Assembly (NCBI GenBank): GCA_005877705.1
Contig: VBNY01000054.1
Span: forward strand, 1-9,516
Direction of reading: 5' to 3'
Length of the DNA: 9,516 bases
Origin: Gammaproteobacteria bacterium
Lineage (GTDB): Bacteria; Pseudomonadota; Gammaproteobacteria; Steroidobacterales; Steroidobacteraceae
Shown here piece after piece: positions 1 to 7,395 of the stretch. Below the pieces are notes generated by a model. The model was not told the origin of the DNA. It ran no database searches and saw only the letters and a program-made list of their open reading frames with translations. Position numbers and translations under genes: made by a program. Numbering within the stretch: the first letter of the stretch is position 1; each line of letters opens with the position of its first letter.

Positions 1-1021
1 CAGATCGCGCAGGAAAAGAAACAGCACTATCGTGATCAGCACGGCGCCGATGAGGACGTCCAGTCGGATGCCATGCAAGGCGTTCTCGATGAAGGTCGCC
101 GGACGGTGCAACCCCCCATACAACTTCACTCCGCGCGCCTCGAGACTCGGCTTGAGCTCCTCGAGCGCCGCCTCCAGCGAGCGAGTGACCTCCAGGGTGT
201 TGGCGCCATACTGGCTCGAGAGATTGAGCAGCACACCGGCTTTGCCCATGATGAGCGTGTCGCCGAACTTCGGCGCCGCGCTCTCGGTCACCGTCGCGAA
301 GTCATGCAACCGCAACGGGGCGCCGCTCGCAGCCGGAAGCACCGCTTCCCCCAAGACGGCGGCACTCAAGGTCTGGCCGCGGCTTTCGATCAGCACGCGT
401 TGATTCGGGGTCTCGATGAAACCGCCGCCGCGCACTCCCGTAGCGGAGCGCACGGCCGCCACCACGTCGCCGAAGGCAAGATCACGCGCAATGAGCTCGC
501 GGGGCTCGACCTGCACTTCGATCTGCCGCTCATCTCCTCCGTACAGGGTTGCGCGGGCGACGCCCGGCACGGCGAGCAGCCTCGGCCGGATCGTCCATTG
601 CACCAGATCGCGCAGCTCCATCGGCGAGAGCTTGTCGCTCACGAACCCGAGCTTCAGCAGATCCATCGTCGAGGACACCAGCGGCGAGAGCTTCGGGGTC
701 TTCACACCCAACGGCAGGCGCGCGGCTACTTCCCCCAGGGCCTCCGCGACAATCTGCCGTGAGCGGTAAGGATCCATGTCCTCCCGAAAAGTGACCGTGA
801 CGACCGACAGACCCGAGATCGTCTCCGAGCGGACTGTCTCGACTCCCGTGGCACCGCTGATGGCCTGCTCGATGGGCAGCGTGACGAGCAGCTCCACCTG
901 CTCCGCGACCGTCGTACTTGGCGCGCGTGAGCACCAGGACTCCGTACACAGCGAGAGTCGCCGCCAGCGCGCACACGACGAGCGGGTAGCGCAGGGACCA
1001 GCGAATGATGGAGGAAATCAT
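1..1021 (-). pseudogene. RND efflux pump, CzcA/CusA-like inner-membrane subunit; 5' part only, with internal deletion and frameshift
   Basis: This is the N-terminal third of a proton-driven RND permease that exports substrates through an adaptor and an outer-membrane channel; the rest lies beyond the left edge. Translation from the ATG at 1021 gives an N-terminal membrane helix typical of CzcA/CusA pumps (MISSIIRWSLRYPLV, then a hydrophobic run) ending in AKYD at about residue 37. Homology then jumps to another frame from base 909: VAEQVELLVTLPIEQA, GVETVRSETISGLSVV, and a porter domain containing VPGVARATLYGGDERQIEV and SATGVRGGGFIE. This frame is open to base 1 and ends in the start of TM2 (IGAVLITIVLF, then LRDL). 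The family's proline-rich VFPEF-type segment, roughly 20 residues after KYD, is absent. A deletion of 3n+2 bases fits both the lost residues and the frame change. It is either a real pseudogene or an assembly error. The heavy-metal subfamily is suggested by overall similarity; the substrate is not shown. Confidence 0.85.
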
Positions 1022-1028
1022 GGAGCAA

Positions 1029-1037
1029 CTCCTCCTA
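1029..1037 (-). promoter_or_regulatory. Strong Shine-Dalgarno site for the RND pump gene
   Basis: On the minus strand the 21-base gap between the adaptor stop and the pump ATG at 1021 contains TAGGAGGAG. Its AGGAGG core ends 9 bases before the ATG. It is the closest match to the 16S anti-SD in this window and supports 1021 as the true pump start, and so the reality of the frame break further in. Confidence 0.7.
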
Positions 1038-1042
1038 AGAGC

Positions 1043-2020
1043 TCACTTGGAGGCGGCCGTGCCGTTAGCGGACGCCTGGGCCTCCAGCGCGAGCAGCGCC
1101 GCGGCTCCATCCGTTACGACCCGATCACCGGCAGCAAAGCCCTTGGCCACGAACCAGCCGGACTCCAACGGCCGATATTCAGTGACTGCCTTGCGCAAGA
1201 AGGCCGTCGGAGCCGTTTGCACGTACGCCCACACTTGAGAACCCTTACGGAGCAGCGCGGCGCGCGGCAGCACCACGCCGCTCGCCGACAGGCCTTCGGT
1301 CGGCAGCTGCGCAACGAGCATCTGCCCGATCGGCAGAGTGGCCTCGGCGCCCCTCAACTCCGACAATACGCCCCGTGTCTGCAGTCGCGGGTCTGCAACG
1401 GGCAGCACGCCAAGCACGGCGGCTCGCAGCGCCGGCGCCCCTGCATTGCCGCGCACCTCGATGATCGAGCCCCGTGTGGGAACAGGCGTGTTCGCGAGCA
1501 TCTCGACCCGGATGAGCTCGGCCCGCACGTGCGCCAGATCGTTCAACAACGCGCCGCGGCGCTGCGGCGACAACGACGCTAGCCCCTCGCCCCACTCGAG
1601 AGCGAGCCGCCGTTGGGCGCTGTTCACCCGTTCGAGATCCGCTTGCGCCTGTGCTTTGGCGGCCTCCAGCGCCCGCGCCGAAGCAGTGCGATCCTCGGCA
1701 AACAACTTGGCGATGCGCTCGGCCTCCGCGCGCGAAGCGGCCAGACTCGCGGACGCCGCGGTCAGCTCACCGTCCAACTGCAGAAGTGGTGCCGGATCGA
1801 GCACCCGCGCCGTCGTCGCGGTTGCCAGCGGCGCTTGGACCGCCTCGAGAGTCGCGAGCGCGATGCCGAGGCGCAGCTGCTCGGGCGCGGCGACGGTGAT
1901 CGGCTTCGGGCCCTCCTCTGCCGCGGACGCACCGCTGGCGAGCGTAAGCGCCGCACCCACAGCGAGCGCCAGAAGCGCCATGCGCGAGACCGGCCGGCCG
2001 GCAATCGTTGAGTTCTTCAT
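1043..2020 (-). CDS. RND efflux periplasmic adaptor (membrane fusion protein)
   Basis: This is the periplasmic adaptor linking the inner-membrane RND pump to the outer-membrane channel. The 325-residue product has a Sec signal peptide: a basic start, a hydrophobic run at about 14-30 and a likely cleavage after ASA at residue 33. The motif ARVLDPAPL at about 71-79 leads into an Ala/Glu/Arg-rich helical hairpin (about 85-142; AASRAEAERIAKLFAEDRT). Beta-barrel-like sequence follows (about 183-250), then a C-terminal membrane-proximal domain ending in GFAAGDRVVTDGAAALLALE (about 294-313). It is shorter than typical CusB/CzcB adaptors and I see no Met-rich metal site of the CusB kind, so metal specificity is unproven. 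The ATG overlaps the upstream channel gene's stop (ATGA at 2017-2020), with GGAGG 10 bases upstream. The strictly ordered channel-adaptor-pump cluster strongly supports the role. Confidence 0.88.
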   Translation of the reverse strand: MKNSTIAGRPVSRMALLALAVGAALTLASGASAAEEGPKPITVAAPEQLRLGIALATLEAVQAPLATATTARVLDPAPLLQLDGELTAASASLAASRAEAERIAKLFAEDRTASARALEAAKAQAQADLERVNSAQRRLALEWGEGLASLSPQRRGALLNDLAHVRAELIRVEMLANTPVPTRGSIIEVRGNAGAPALRAAVLGVLPVADPRLQTRGVLSELRGAEATLPIGQMLVAQLPTEGLSASGVVLPRAALLRKGSQVWAYVQTAPTAFLRKAVTEYRPLESGWFVAKGFAAGDRVVTDGAAALLALEAQASANGTAASK

Positions 2021-3507
2021 TCTCGTTTTGCCTCCGGCGGCAATGTCAGCGTTGCGGCCACGTCGAGCTCGGGACCTTCGAGCGGCCGGCGCATGGCATC
2101 CTCGAGCACCGCGAGTGCCTCCTGGGCCGTGCGCACCGCGTCCACGACCTGCAGCTCGGCGAGCGTGCGAGCGATGCGCGCGGCAACCAGCTCGGTGCGG
2201 TCATTCGCGCCCGCCTCGAAGCCACGCTCGGTCTCCGCGTAGATGTGCTGGGCGGCCTCATACAACGGGCCACGCGCCTGCGCCAGCCTTGCGAGCGCCA
2301 GTCGCCACTGCCGGATCGCTTCGTCGATCTCCTGGTAAGCCGCCGCGACGACCGATTCGAGCTTGGCGCCGGACAGCGCGCGCCGCGCCTCCGCCTCCCC
2401 GATGGCGCCGGCATTGCGGTTGAGTATGGGCAGCGCCACGGAGAGATTGAACTGCAGCCTCTTGATGCCGTGATCCCAGGTGTATGCCGGGCCGATATGC
2501 ACGTCGGGGTACTGCCGCGCAACTTCGAACCGCAGCGCCTCCTCCGCCAGGCTGTAGCCGACTACGGCGCTGTGCACGTCGGCTCGCGCAAGCAGTGCCT
2601 CCTCGCGCCAGCGCTGCAGGAGCTTCTCGTCGACATCGGGCGGGTTGTCGAGCCGCTCCCAGTCGAGTTGCAGCGAGCCCAGCGCGGCGACGGGAACGCC
2701 GATCGCGGCATCGAGCGCGCTGCGTGCCGCACTTGCCCGGCGCCGCGCATCGTGTAGACGCTGCTCATCCAGCACCGCATCGCCCACCAGGCGATCCAGG
2801 TCGCCGCGCGCCGCGGCGCCGAGCTGCAGCCGCCGGCTGGCCATTTCGAGTTGCGCCCCGCGATCGGCGTGCACCGTCTCGAGCAGCGTGCCCTCGCGCT
2901 CGGCGAGCAACCACTCGGCCGCGGCCCGTCGCAGGGCGCCGCGCTGTTTCCAGGCCACTTCGGTGAACTCGTATTGCGCCTGCCGCGCGCCCAAGTCGGC
3001 GAGCGCGATGCGGGTGCGGCGCTTCGTTCCGACATCGAGGAGCCAATCGGGAGTGAGACCCCAGAGCCACAGCGGCGAGCCGTCGTGCTGATTGGCGTAC
3101 TCGGCCAGCAGAGCGACGCTCGGATTGGGCCGTTCACGCGCGGTCCGACGACCCGCCGTCGCCACCTGCACGGCCGCGCGCCCCTGAGCGATGGCATCAT
3201 TGAAGTGCAGCATGGCCAGCAGCAGATCGGCGCGATCCCATTGCTGCCGCGGCCAGTGCGCGGCGCGCGCGGGAAGCCGCGCATCGAGCAAGGCGTGCAG
3301 CTTCGGATCGTTGAGGCTGCGATCCGAGAAGCTGGCGACGATCCGCTCGGGCGGCAAGGGGCGGGGCGCATAGTGAACGCATCCCGCAAGTGCCGCGGCC
3401 AACAGGGCGCAGGCGGCGACCCCCGCTTCAGGATTGGGACGCGACGGTTCCCGAACGCCCGGCGACGCTGCCCGCGACGATCTGGCATCGCGGCAGGCCT
3501 TCGACAT
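2017..3507 (-). CDS. TolC/CzcC-family outer-membrane efflux channel, probable lipoprotein
   Basis: This is the outer-membrane channel subunit of the tripartite efflux system. A hydrophobic stretch runs into a lipobox (LAAALAGC; Cys near residue 43 from this start), pointing to lipid anchoring. Long Ala/Arg/Glu-rich helices then form two OEP repeats. RERPNPSVALLAEY in the first repeat, and YPDVHIGPAYTWDHG followed by LSVALPILNRNAGAIGEAEARR in the second, are hallmark CzcC/OEP segments. No ATG, GTG or TTG lies between the arnD stop (3428) and the lipobox in this frame. I therefore take the ATG at 3507, inside arnD, preceded by a weak AAGG; this leaves an unusually long n-region of about 29 residues. 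A longer start at 3591 is possible but would overlap arnD by 164 bases. The length of 496 residues is in the family range. Family assignment is firm; the start is uncertain. Confidence 0.85.
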   Translation of the reverse strand: MSKACRDARSSRAASPGVREPSRPNPEAGVAACALLAAALAGCVHYAPRPLPPERIVASFSDRSLNDPKLHALLDARLPARAAHWPRQQWDRADLLLAMLHFNDAIAQGRAAVQVATAGRRTARERPNPSVALLAEYANQHDGSPLWLWGLTPDWLLDVGTKRRTRIALADLGARQAQYEFTEVAWKQRGALRRAAAEWLLAEREGTLLETVHADRGAQLEMASRRLQLGAAARGDLDRLVGDAVLDEQRLHDARRRASAARSALDAAIGVPVAALGSLQLDWERLDNPPDVDEKLLQRWREEALLARADVHSAVVGYSLAEEALRFEVARQYPDVHIGPAYTWDHGIKRLQFNLSVALPILNRNAGAIGEAEARRALSGAKLESVVAAAYQEIDEAIRQWRLALARLAQARGPLYEAAQHIYAETERGFEAGANDRTELVAARIARTLAELQVVDAVRTAQEALAVLEDAMRRPLEGPELDVAATLTLPPEAKRE

Positions 3508-4324
3508 CCAGCCTTGCGGCGTACGTCGCAAGATCCGTGAGGCGCACCCCGCGAGCGCGCCAGGTGCGCAGCAGCCGCTCGAATGATCCAAGGTAGGCGC
3601 CGCCTTCCAACTCCGCGTGCAAAGTAAAGACGTGGTCGCCGTCCGGCGAGTCTGCGGTCAGGGCGAGCAGATGGTCCACCGGATCCACTCCGTGCAGATC
3701 CGCCCGACCGATCAACTCATCGAGCGTTGGCAGCGTCGTCGGCAACTGGGGCACCGCGACCGCCGTCCCGTTGACAACCGGTACGAAGGGACACGTTCCA
3801 CGTGCGTCGGAAGCATAGCGAAACCCCAGCTCCTGCTCCAGAGCCGGCACGCCGGCGTTCATCTGCCATCCCGCCGCACCGTGCACGACTGGACGACGCG
3901 CGAACACATCCGCAAACGCATCGCGCGCCAGCGTGAGCTCGCGGCGCGTCCACGACTCGTTCGCGCTCGCCACCCCATCCTGCCATCTGACATGGTCGTA
4001 GGTATGCACGCCGACTTCGAACCCGCGCGCGGCGATATCCTGCATAATGCGCTGGCAGCGTCTGCCGATGTGCGGGCCGGGAAGCAGCACGCCATACATG
4101 AGAGTCTTCAGGCCGTAGTGTTGCACCACGGATGTCCGCTTCACCTTGCCGAGAAAGCCGCGGCGGAACGCCCGCTTGATGGCGCGGCCGGTGTGGTCGG
4201 GGCCGAGGCTGAACAGAAAGGTCGCCCGTGCCTCGACCCGCTCCAGCAACTCGGCGAGCCGCGGGACGCCTTCGCGCGTGCCGCGCAAGGTGTCGACGTC
4301 GATCTTGAGAGCAATCAGACTCAA
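3428..4324 (-). CDS. arnD: ArnD: 4-deoxy-4-formamido-L-arabinose-phosphoundecaprenol deformylase
   Basis: This polysaccharide-deacetylase-fold (NodB-like) enzyme removes the formyl group from undecaprenyl-phosphate-L-Ara4FN, giving the L-Ara4N-lipid that is flipped and used by ArnT. The product has 298 residues, the usual size. The N-terminus ALKIDVDTLRGTREGVPRL carries the metal/catalytic Asp pair D9 and D11. VGVHTYDHVRWQ (about 104-115) carries H107, D110 and H111. AAGWQMN (about 150-156), SDARGTCPF, LPTTLPTLDELIGR and FTLHAELEGGAY (with H236) match ArnD block by block, as does the C-terminal CQIVAGSVAGRSG. The start is TTG: it gives exactly the family's 11 residues through IDVD, and no nearby ATG is in frame. 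It lies 16 bases after the formyltransferase gene, and a six-codon frame begins at that stop (TGATG) and ends on the TTG (TTGA). The rare start codon may lower its yield relative to its neighbours. Confidence 0.93.
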   Translation of the reverse strand: MSLIALKIDVDTLRGTREGVPRLAELLERVEARATFLFSLGPDHTGRAIKRAFRRGFLGKVKRTSVVQHYGLKTLMYGVLLPGPHIGRRCQRIMQDIAARGFEVGVHTYDHVRWQDGVASANESWTRRELTLARDAFADVFARRPVVHGAAGWQMNAGVPALEQELGFRYASDARGTCPFVPVVNGTAVAVPQLPTTLPTLDELIGRADLHGVDPVDHLLALTADSPDGDHVFTLHAELEGGAYLGSFERLLRTWRARGVRLTDLATYAARLDVEGLPRCQIVAGSVAGRSGTVASQS

Positions 4325-4340
4325 AGCGCTGCGATGCCCA

Positions 4341-5270
4341 TCAACTCAACAGGACCGGCCGCTGCTGCAGCGCCCCGGCGAGCGCGCCCAGGTCCACGGG
4401 GCCGTGCGCCCTGACAGCGGACAGAATCCGCAACACCCCGCCGTCGCAGCACGCGACGTAGCAACGTCCGTCGGCGCCGAAAAGCCGCGCCCGCGGTGAT
4501 TGCGCCGTCGTCCGTGGCTCCAGCCGCGTCCGATGAATGGACCAGCGCTCGCCGTCGATATCGGCGAACGCTCCGGGGAATGGCGGCGCAACCGCACGCA
4601 CCAGGTTATGAATCTCGAGCGCGGACCGCCTCCAGTCGATGCGTCCGTCCTCTGGCGTGCGCCGCCCGAAGTACTGGCCCGGTTCGATCGGCTGCGGACG
4701 CCTCGGCGCAGTGCCGGCCGCGAGGCCGGGAAGCGAGCGGGCGAGGATGGCTTCCGCAGCGACGGTCACCTTGTTGAACACCTCGCGCGCGTCATCGTCT
4801 ACGAGAATGGGCACCGCGAGTTGATCGACGATGTCTCCGGCATCAGCGCGCTCGACCATGTAGTGCAGGGTGGCGCCGGTTTCCCGCTCGCCGCGCACGA
4901 TCGCCCAGTTGACAGGCGCGCGACCACGGTACTTCGGTAGCAGCGAGCCGTGCATGTTCAGCGCGCCACGCCGTGCGGCGGTCAGTAGCGGTACACCCAA
5001 CAGCGAGCGGTAATAGAAGGAGAACAGGAAATCCGGCCGCAGCTGCGCGACGGCTCGTTCGAGCTCGGGGGTGTTCGCCTCGACGGGCGTCATGACGGTG
5101 AGCCCATAGTCGGCCGCCGTGGCCGCCACGCTCGCGAACCATCGCGTCTCGTGCGGATCGTCCTTCACCGTGACCACGAGCGGAATCTCGATGCCCGCCG
5201 AGATGAGCGTCTTGAGGCACCTTACTCCGACATCGTGATAGGCAAACACGACCGCGCGGGCGGTGCTCAC
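4341..5270 (-). CDS. arnA: ArnA-type UDP-L-Ara4N formyltransferase (stand-alone N-terminal domain)
   Basis: This enzyme uses 10-formyl-tetrahydrofolate to N-formylate UDP-4-amino-4-deoxy-L-arabinose in the cytoplasm before ArnC transfers the sugar. The 309-residue product equals only the formyltransferase half of enterobacterial ArnA (about 660 residues). GALNMHGSLLPKYRGRAPVN supplies catalytic N105 and H107. HYMVERADAGDIVDQ supplies D143, matching the Asn/His/Asp triad of E. coli ArnA with an offset of three. The C-terminal part has the Fmt-like beta-barrel: PGQYFGRRTPEDGRIDW (about 205-225), then NLVRAVAPPFPGAF. The start is a GTG overlapping the arnC stop (GTGA, 5267-5270), with GAGGAG seven bases upstream. 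The decarboxylase half is a separate gene, whose end lies at the right edge of the window. Confidence 0.92.
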   Translation of the reverse strand: MSTARAVVFAYHDVGVRCLKTLISAGIEIPLVVTVKDDPHETRWFASVAATAADYGLTVMTPVEANTPELERAVAQLRPDFLFSFYYRSLLGVPLLTAARRGALNMHGSLLPKYRGRAPVNWAIVRGERETGATLHYMVERADAGDIVDQLAVPILVDDDAREVFNKVTVAAEAILARSLPGLAAGTAPRRPQPIEPGQYFGRRTPEDGRIDWRRSALEIHNLVRAVAPPFPGAFADIDGERWSIHRTRLEPRTTAQSPRARLFGADGRCYVACCDGGVLRILSAVRAHGPVDLGALAGALQQRPVLLS

Positions 5271-6253
5271 TCCACCGCTCCTCGCGCGCGCTCGCCCCGC
5301 GCCGGTCCATGCTGCACCGACTCGTCCTCCTCCAGAATCGCCGCCACGGTGTAGCGTGGCCGCTGGCGCACCTGCTCATAGATCCGGCCGACGTACTCGC
5401 CCACGACGCCGAGGCCGACGAGCAGCACCCCCATCAGGAAGAAAGCGATGCCGAACAGGGTGAACAGGCCCTCGGCTTCCGGGCCGACGATCAGGCGCCG
5501 CACGGCGAGAAACACCACGAAGCCGAGCGACAGCAGCGCGATCACGATGCCGGCCATCGAGACAAACTGCAGCGGCGCCACCGAGAAGCCGGTCATCAGG
5601 TCGAAGTTCAGGCGGATGAGCCGGTAGATCGAATACTTCGACTCACCGACCGTCCGTTCCGCGTGCGCGACTTCGATCTCCACGGGATTCTGCGCGAACG
5701 TGTAGCCCAGCGCCGGAACGAAAGTGCTGACCTCGGTGCAGCGGTTGATGGCATCGATGACGCCGCGGTGATAGCCACGCAGCATGCAGCCCTGGTCGGT
5801 GATGCGGATCTGCGTGGTTTGCTCGCGCAGGCGGTTCATGATGCGCGAGGCGGCCTTGCGCCAGAACACGTCCTGACGGCGCACACGAACGGTGCCGACG
5901 TAGTCCGCGCCGGCGTCCATCGCCGTGACGATCTTACCGATCTCCTCGGGCGGGTTCTGCAGGTCCGCATCGAGCGTGATCACGTACGTGCCCCGCGTGT
6001 GCGCGAACGCGGCGAGAATCGCCATGTGCTGCCCGACGTTGCGCGCGAGCACAATCACGCGCGTGCAGTCGGGTCGCCGCCCGAATTGCTCCCGCAGCAT
6101 CGCCACAGAGCGGTCCCGACTGCCGTCGTCGACGAACACGACCTCATAACGCCGTCCCAGTTTATCGAGCGCGGCGTACAGGCGCTCAAACAGCAGCGGC
6201 AATCCCGGTTCCTCGTTGAAGACGGGGACCACGATGGAGAGAGTGGCGTTCAC
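5267..6253 (-). CDS. arnC: ArnC: undecaprenyl-phosphate 4-deoxy-4-formamido-L-arabinose transferase
   Basis: This membrane-bound GT2-family glycosyltransferase moves L-Ara4FN from UDP to undecaprenyl phosphate on the cytoplasmic face. The 328-residue product is close to the usual 320-330. The GT-A domain shows LSIVVPVFNEEPGL at the N-terminus, VVFVDDGSRDRS (about 38-49), ARNVGQHMAILAAFAHTRG, and the DXD-type TLDADLQNPPEEI with D95 and D97. ITDQGCMLRGYHR (about 151-163) and VAHAERTVGESKYS (about 195-208) follow. Two transmembrane helices lie near 232-254 and 264-287, then VVGEYVGRIYEQVRQRP. DPM1/GtrB-type transferases share this layout; the ArnB and formyltransferase neighbours decide for ArnC. 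The GTG start overlaps the arnB stop by four bases (GTGA). Confidence 0.92.
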   Translation of the reverse strand: MNATLSIVVPVFNEEPGLPLLFERLYAALDKLGRRYEVVFVDDGSRDRSVAMLREQFGRRPDCTRVIVLARNVGQHMAILAAFAHTRGTYVITLDADLQNPPEEIGKIVTAMDAGADYVGTVRVRRQDVFWRKAASRIMNRLREQTTQIRITDQGCMLRGYHRGVIDAINRCTEVSTFVPALGYTFAQNPVEIEVAHAERTVGESKYSIYRLIRLNFDLMTGFSVAPLQFVSMAGIVIALLSLGFVVFLAVRRLIVGPEAEGLFTLFGIAFFLMGVLLVGLGVVGEYVGRIYEQVRQRPRYTVAAILEEDESVQHGPARGERARGAVE

Positions 6254-7377
6254 CTGCGCGCCCCCCGCAGGATTTCCGTCGCCGTCTCCACGACTCGATC
6301 GACGTCCGTCAGCTCCATTGCGGGGAATAGCGGCAGCGTGACGGTCTCACGCCCAATGCGCTCGGCGTTGGGGAATTGCCCCTCGCGATAGCCAAGCGCC
6401 CGGTAGGCCGTAAACAGGTGGATCGCCGGATAGTGCACGCCGACACCGATGCCCCGCTCCTTCATGGCCTCCATGAATTGCAGCCGCGAGATGCGCAGCC
6501 GCTCGAGCGGCAACAGCGGTGTGAACACGTGCCAGCTGTGACCTGCATCGCCGCGCTCCGGCAGCCGCACCGGTGGAGTGTCGCTCCACAGCTCGAAATA
6601 GCGCGCCGCCAGCTCCCGGCGCCGGGCGTTGAATTGCTCGAGATGGCGCAGCTGACCGAGGCCGACCGCGGCGGCGACGTCCGAGAGATTCGCCTTGCCG
6701 CCGGCGAGCAGCGTGTCGAACTGATCCGCGGCGGACCTCACCTGCCCATGCCAGCGATGCAGCTCGATCGCCTCGAGCTCCTCGGGCGAGCCGCCCGAGA
6801 TCGCGCCGCCCTCGATGGTCGTGATGTTCTTGTTGGGGTGGAAGCTGAAGCAGACCAGGTCGCCGAAGCTGCCGATGCGGCGGCCGCCCCAGGCGGAGCC
6901 GATCGCGTGCGCCGCATCCTCGATGACCCGCAGCTCGTGCCGGCCGGCGAGCGCGTAAAGCCGGTCCATGTCGACGGGCAACCCTGCGAAATGCACCGGC
7001 AGGATCGCGCGCGTGCGCGCTGTGATGGCGGCTTCGGCCTGATCGAGATCGATGTTGCGCGAGTCGAGTCCCACATCCACGAACACCGGGCGTGCACCCA
7101 CCCGCACGATGACGTTCGCGGTGGCCACGAAGCTCAGGGCCGGCGTGATGACCTCATCGCCCTCGCCGATCCCACAGGCGCGCAGCGCCATCTCGAGCCC
7201 GGCAGTCGCGGAGGTCTGGGTGCGCACCGGCCGGCCGCCCAGGTAGCGCGACAGCGCCGCCTCCAGCTCGGCGACCTTCGGCCCGCTCGCGAGCCAGCCG
7301 GAGCGCAGCACCTCGGCCACGGCCTGAATCGTCTCCTCGTCGATCGTCGGACGGGTGAAGGGCAGCAGTGTTTTCAT
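6250..7377 (-). CDS. arnB: ArnB: UDP-4-amino-4-deoxy-L-arabinose aminotransferase (DegT/DnrJ/EryC1 family)
   Basis: This PLP-dependent enzyme transaminates UDP-4-keto-arabinose, using glutamate, to UDP-L-Ara4N. The 375-residue product is near the usual 380. RPTIDEETIQAV and VLRSGWLASGPKVAELE form the start. TSATAGLEMAL (about 55-65) contributes to PLP-phosphate binding, ITPALSFVATANVI follows, and VIEDAAHAIGS (151-161) carries D154 for the pyridine nitrogen. SFHPNKNITTIEGGA places the Schiff-base lysine at K183, in the context of the E. coli ArnB HxxKN site. The C-terminal IGVGVHYPAIHLFTAYR is the family's substrate-loop region. Related DegT enzymes act on other sugars, but the ArnC, ArnD and formyltransferase neighbours support ArnB. 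The ATG at 7377 follows the flippase gene by 18 bases; a GAGAGG lies 14 bases upstream, with a GGA inside the palindrome closer by. Confidence 0.92.
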   Translation of the reverse strand: MKTLLPFTRPTIDEETIQAVAEVLRSGWLASGPKVAELEAALSRYLGGRPVRTQTSATAGLEMALRACGIGEGDEVITPALSFVATANVIVRVGARPVFVDVGLDSRNIDLDQAEAAITARTRAILPVHFAGLPVDMDRLYALAGRHELRVIEDAAHAIGSAWGGRRIGSFGDLVCFSFHPNKNITTIEGGAISGGSPEELEAIELHRWHGQVRSAADQFDTLLAGGKANLSDVAAAVGLGQLRHLEQFNARRRELAARYFELWSDTPPVRLPERGDAGHSWHVFTPLLPLERLRISRLQFMEAMKERGIGVGVHYPAIHLFTAYRALGYREGQFPNAERIGRETVTLPLFPAMELTDVDRVVETATEILRGARR

Positions 7378-7380
7378 GCA

Positions 7381-7392
7381 GTTTCCGGAAAC
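7381..7392. repeat. 12-bp perfect palindrome in the flippase-arnB gap
   Basis: GTTTCCGGAAAC is its own reverse complement and fills most of the 18-base gap between the flippase stop and the arnB ATG. It has no loop, so it would form a poor RNA hairpin. A dimeric-protein site is conceivable, but chance is also possible. The minus-strand GGAA within it could act as a weak ribosome site for arnB. Confidence 0.35.
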
Positions 7393-7395
7393 CTC

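Noticed and set aside
73..762. Long plus-strand open frame opposite the RND pump
   Set aside because: Its Arg/His/Gln-rich product resembles no family and it mirrors a minus-strand region with clear RND porter motifs; it is a high-GC shadow frame.
530..910. Continuation of the pump's first frame as a separate 163-residue protein
   Set aside because: Beyond residue 37 the product is Arg/Gly-rich without homology, while the neighbouring frame holds the RND sequence; it is read-through after the frame break.
1022..1042. GGAG...CTCC inverted repeat in the adaptor-pump gap as a terminator or attenuator
   Set aside because: The stem is only four base pairs, has no U-tract and overlaps the Shine-Dalgarno; it is better explained as the ribosome site.
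1338..2423. 361-codon plus-strand open frame
   Set aside because: It crosses the adaptor/channel junction on the opposite strand and its Ala/Arg/Ser/Pro-rich product lacks domains; the minus-strand genes explain the DNA.
3508..3591. Longer start for the channel gene, with a second lipobox-like ALAGC near its N-terminus
   Set aside because: It lies wholly inside well-conserved arnD codons and lacks a hydrophobic segment before the Cys; the match is by chance.
5309..6391. 360-codon plus-strand open frame opposite arnC
   Set aside because: The His/Arg/Asp-rich low-complexity translation is what the reverse of a high-GC gene gives; arnC motifs on the minus strand are unambiguous.
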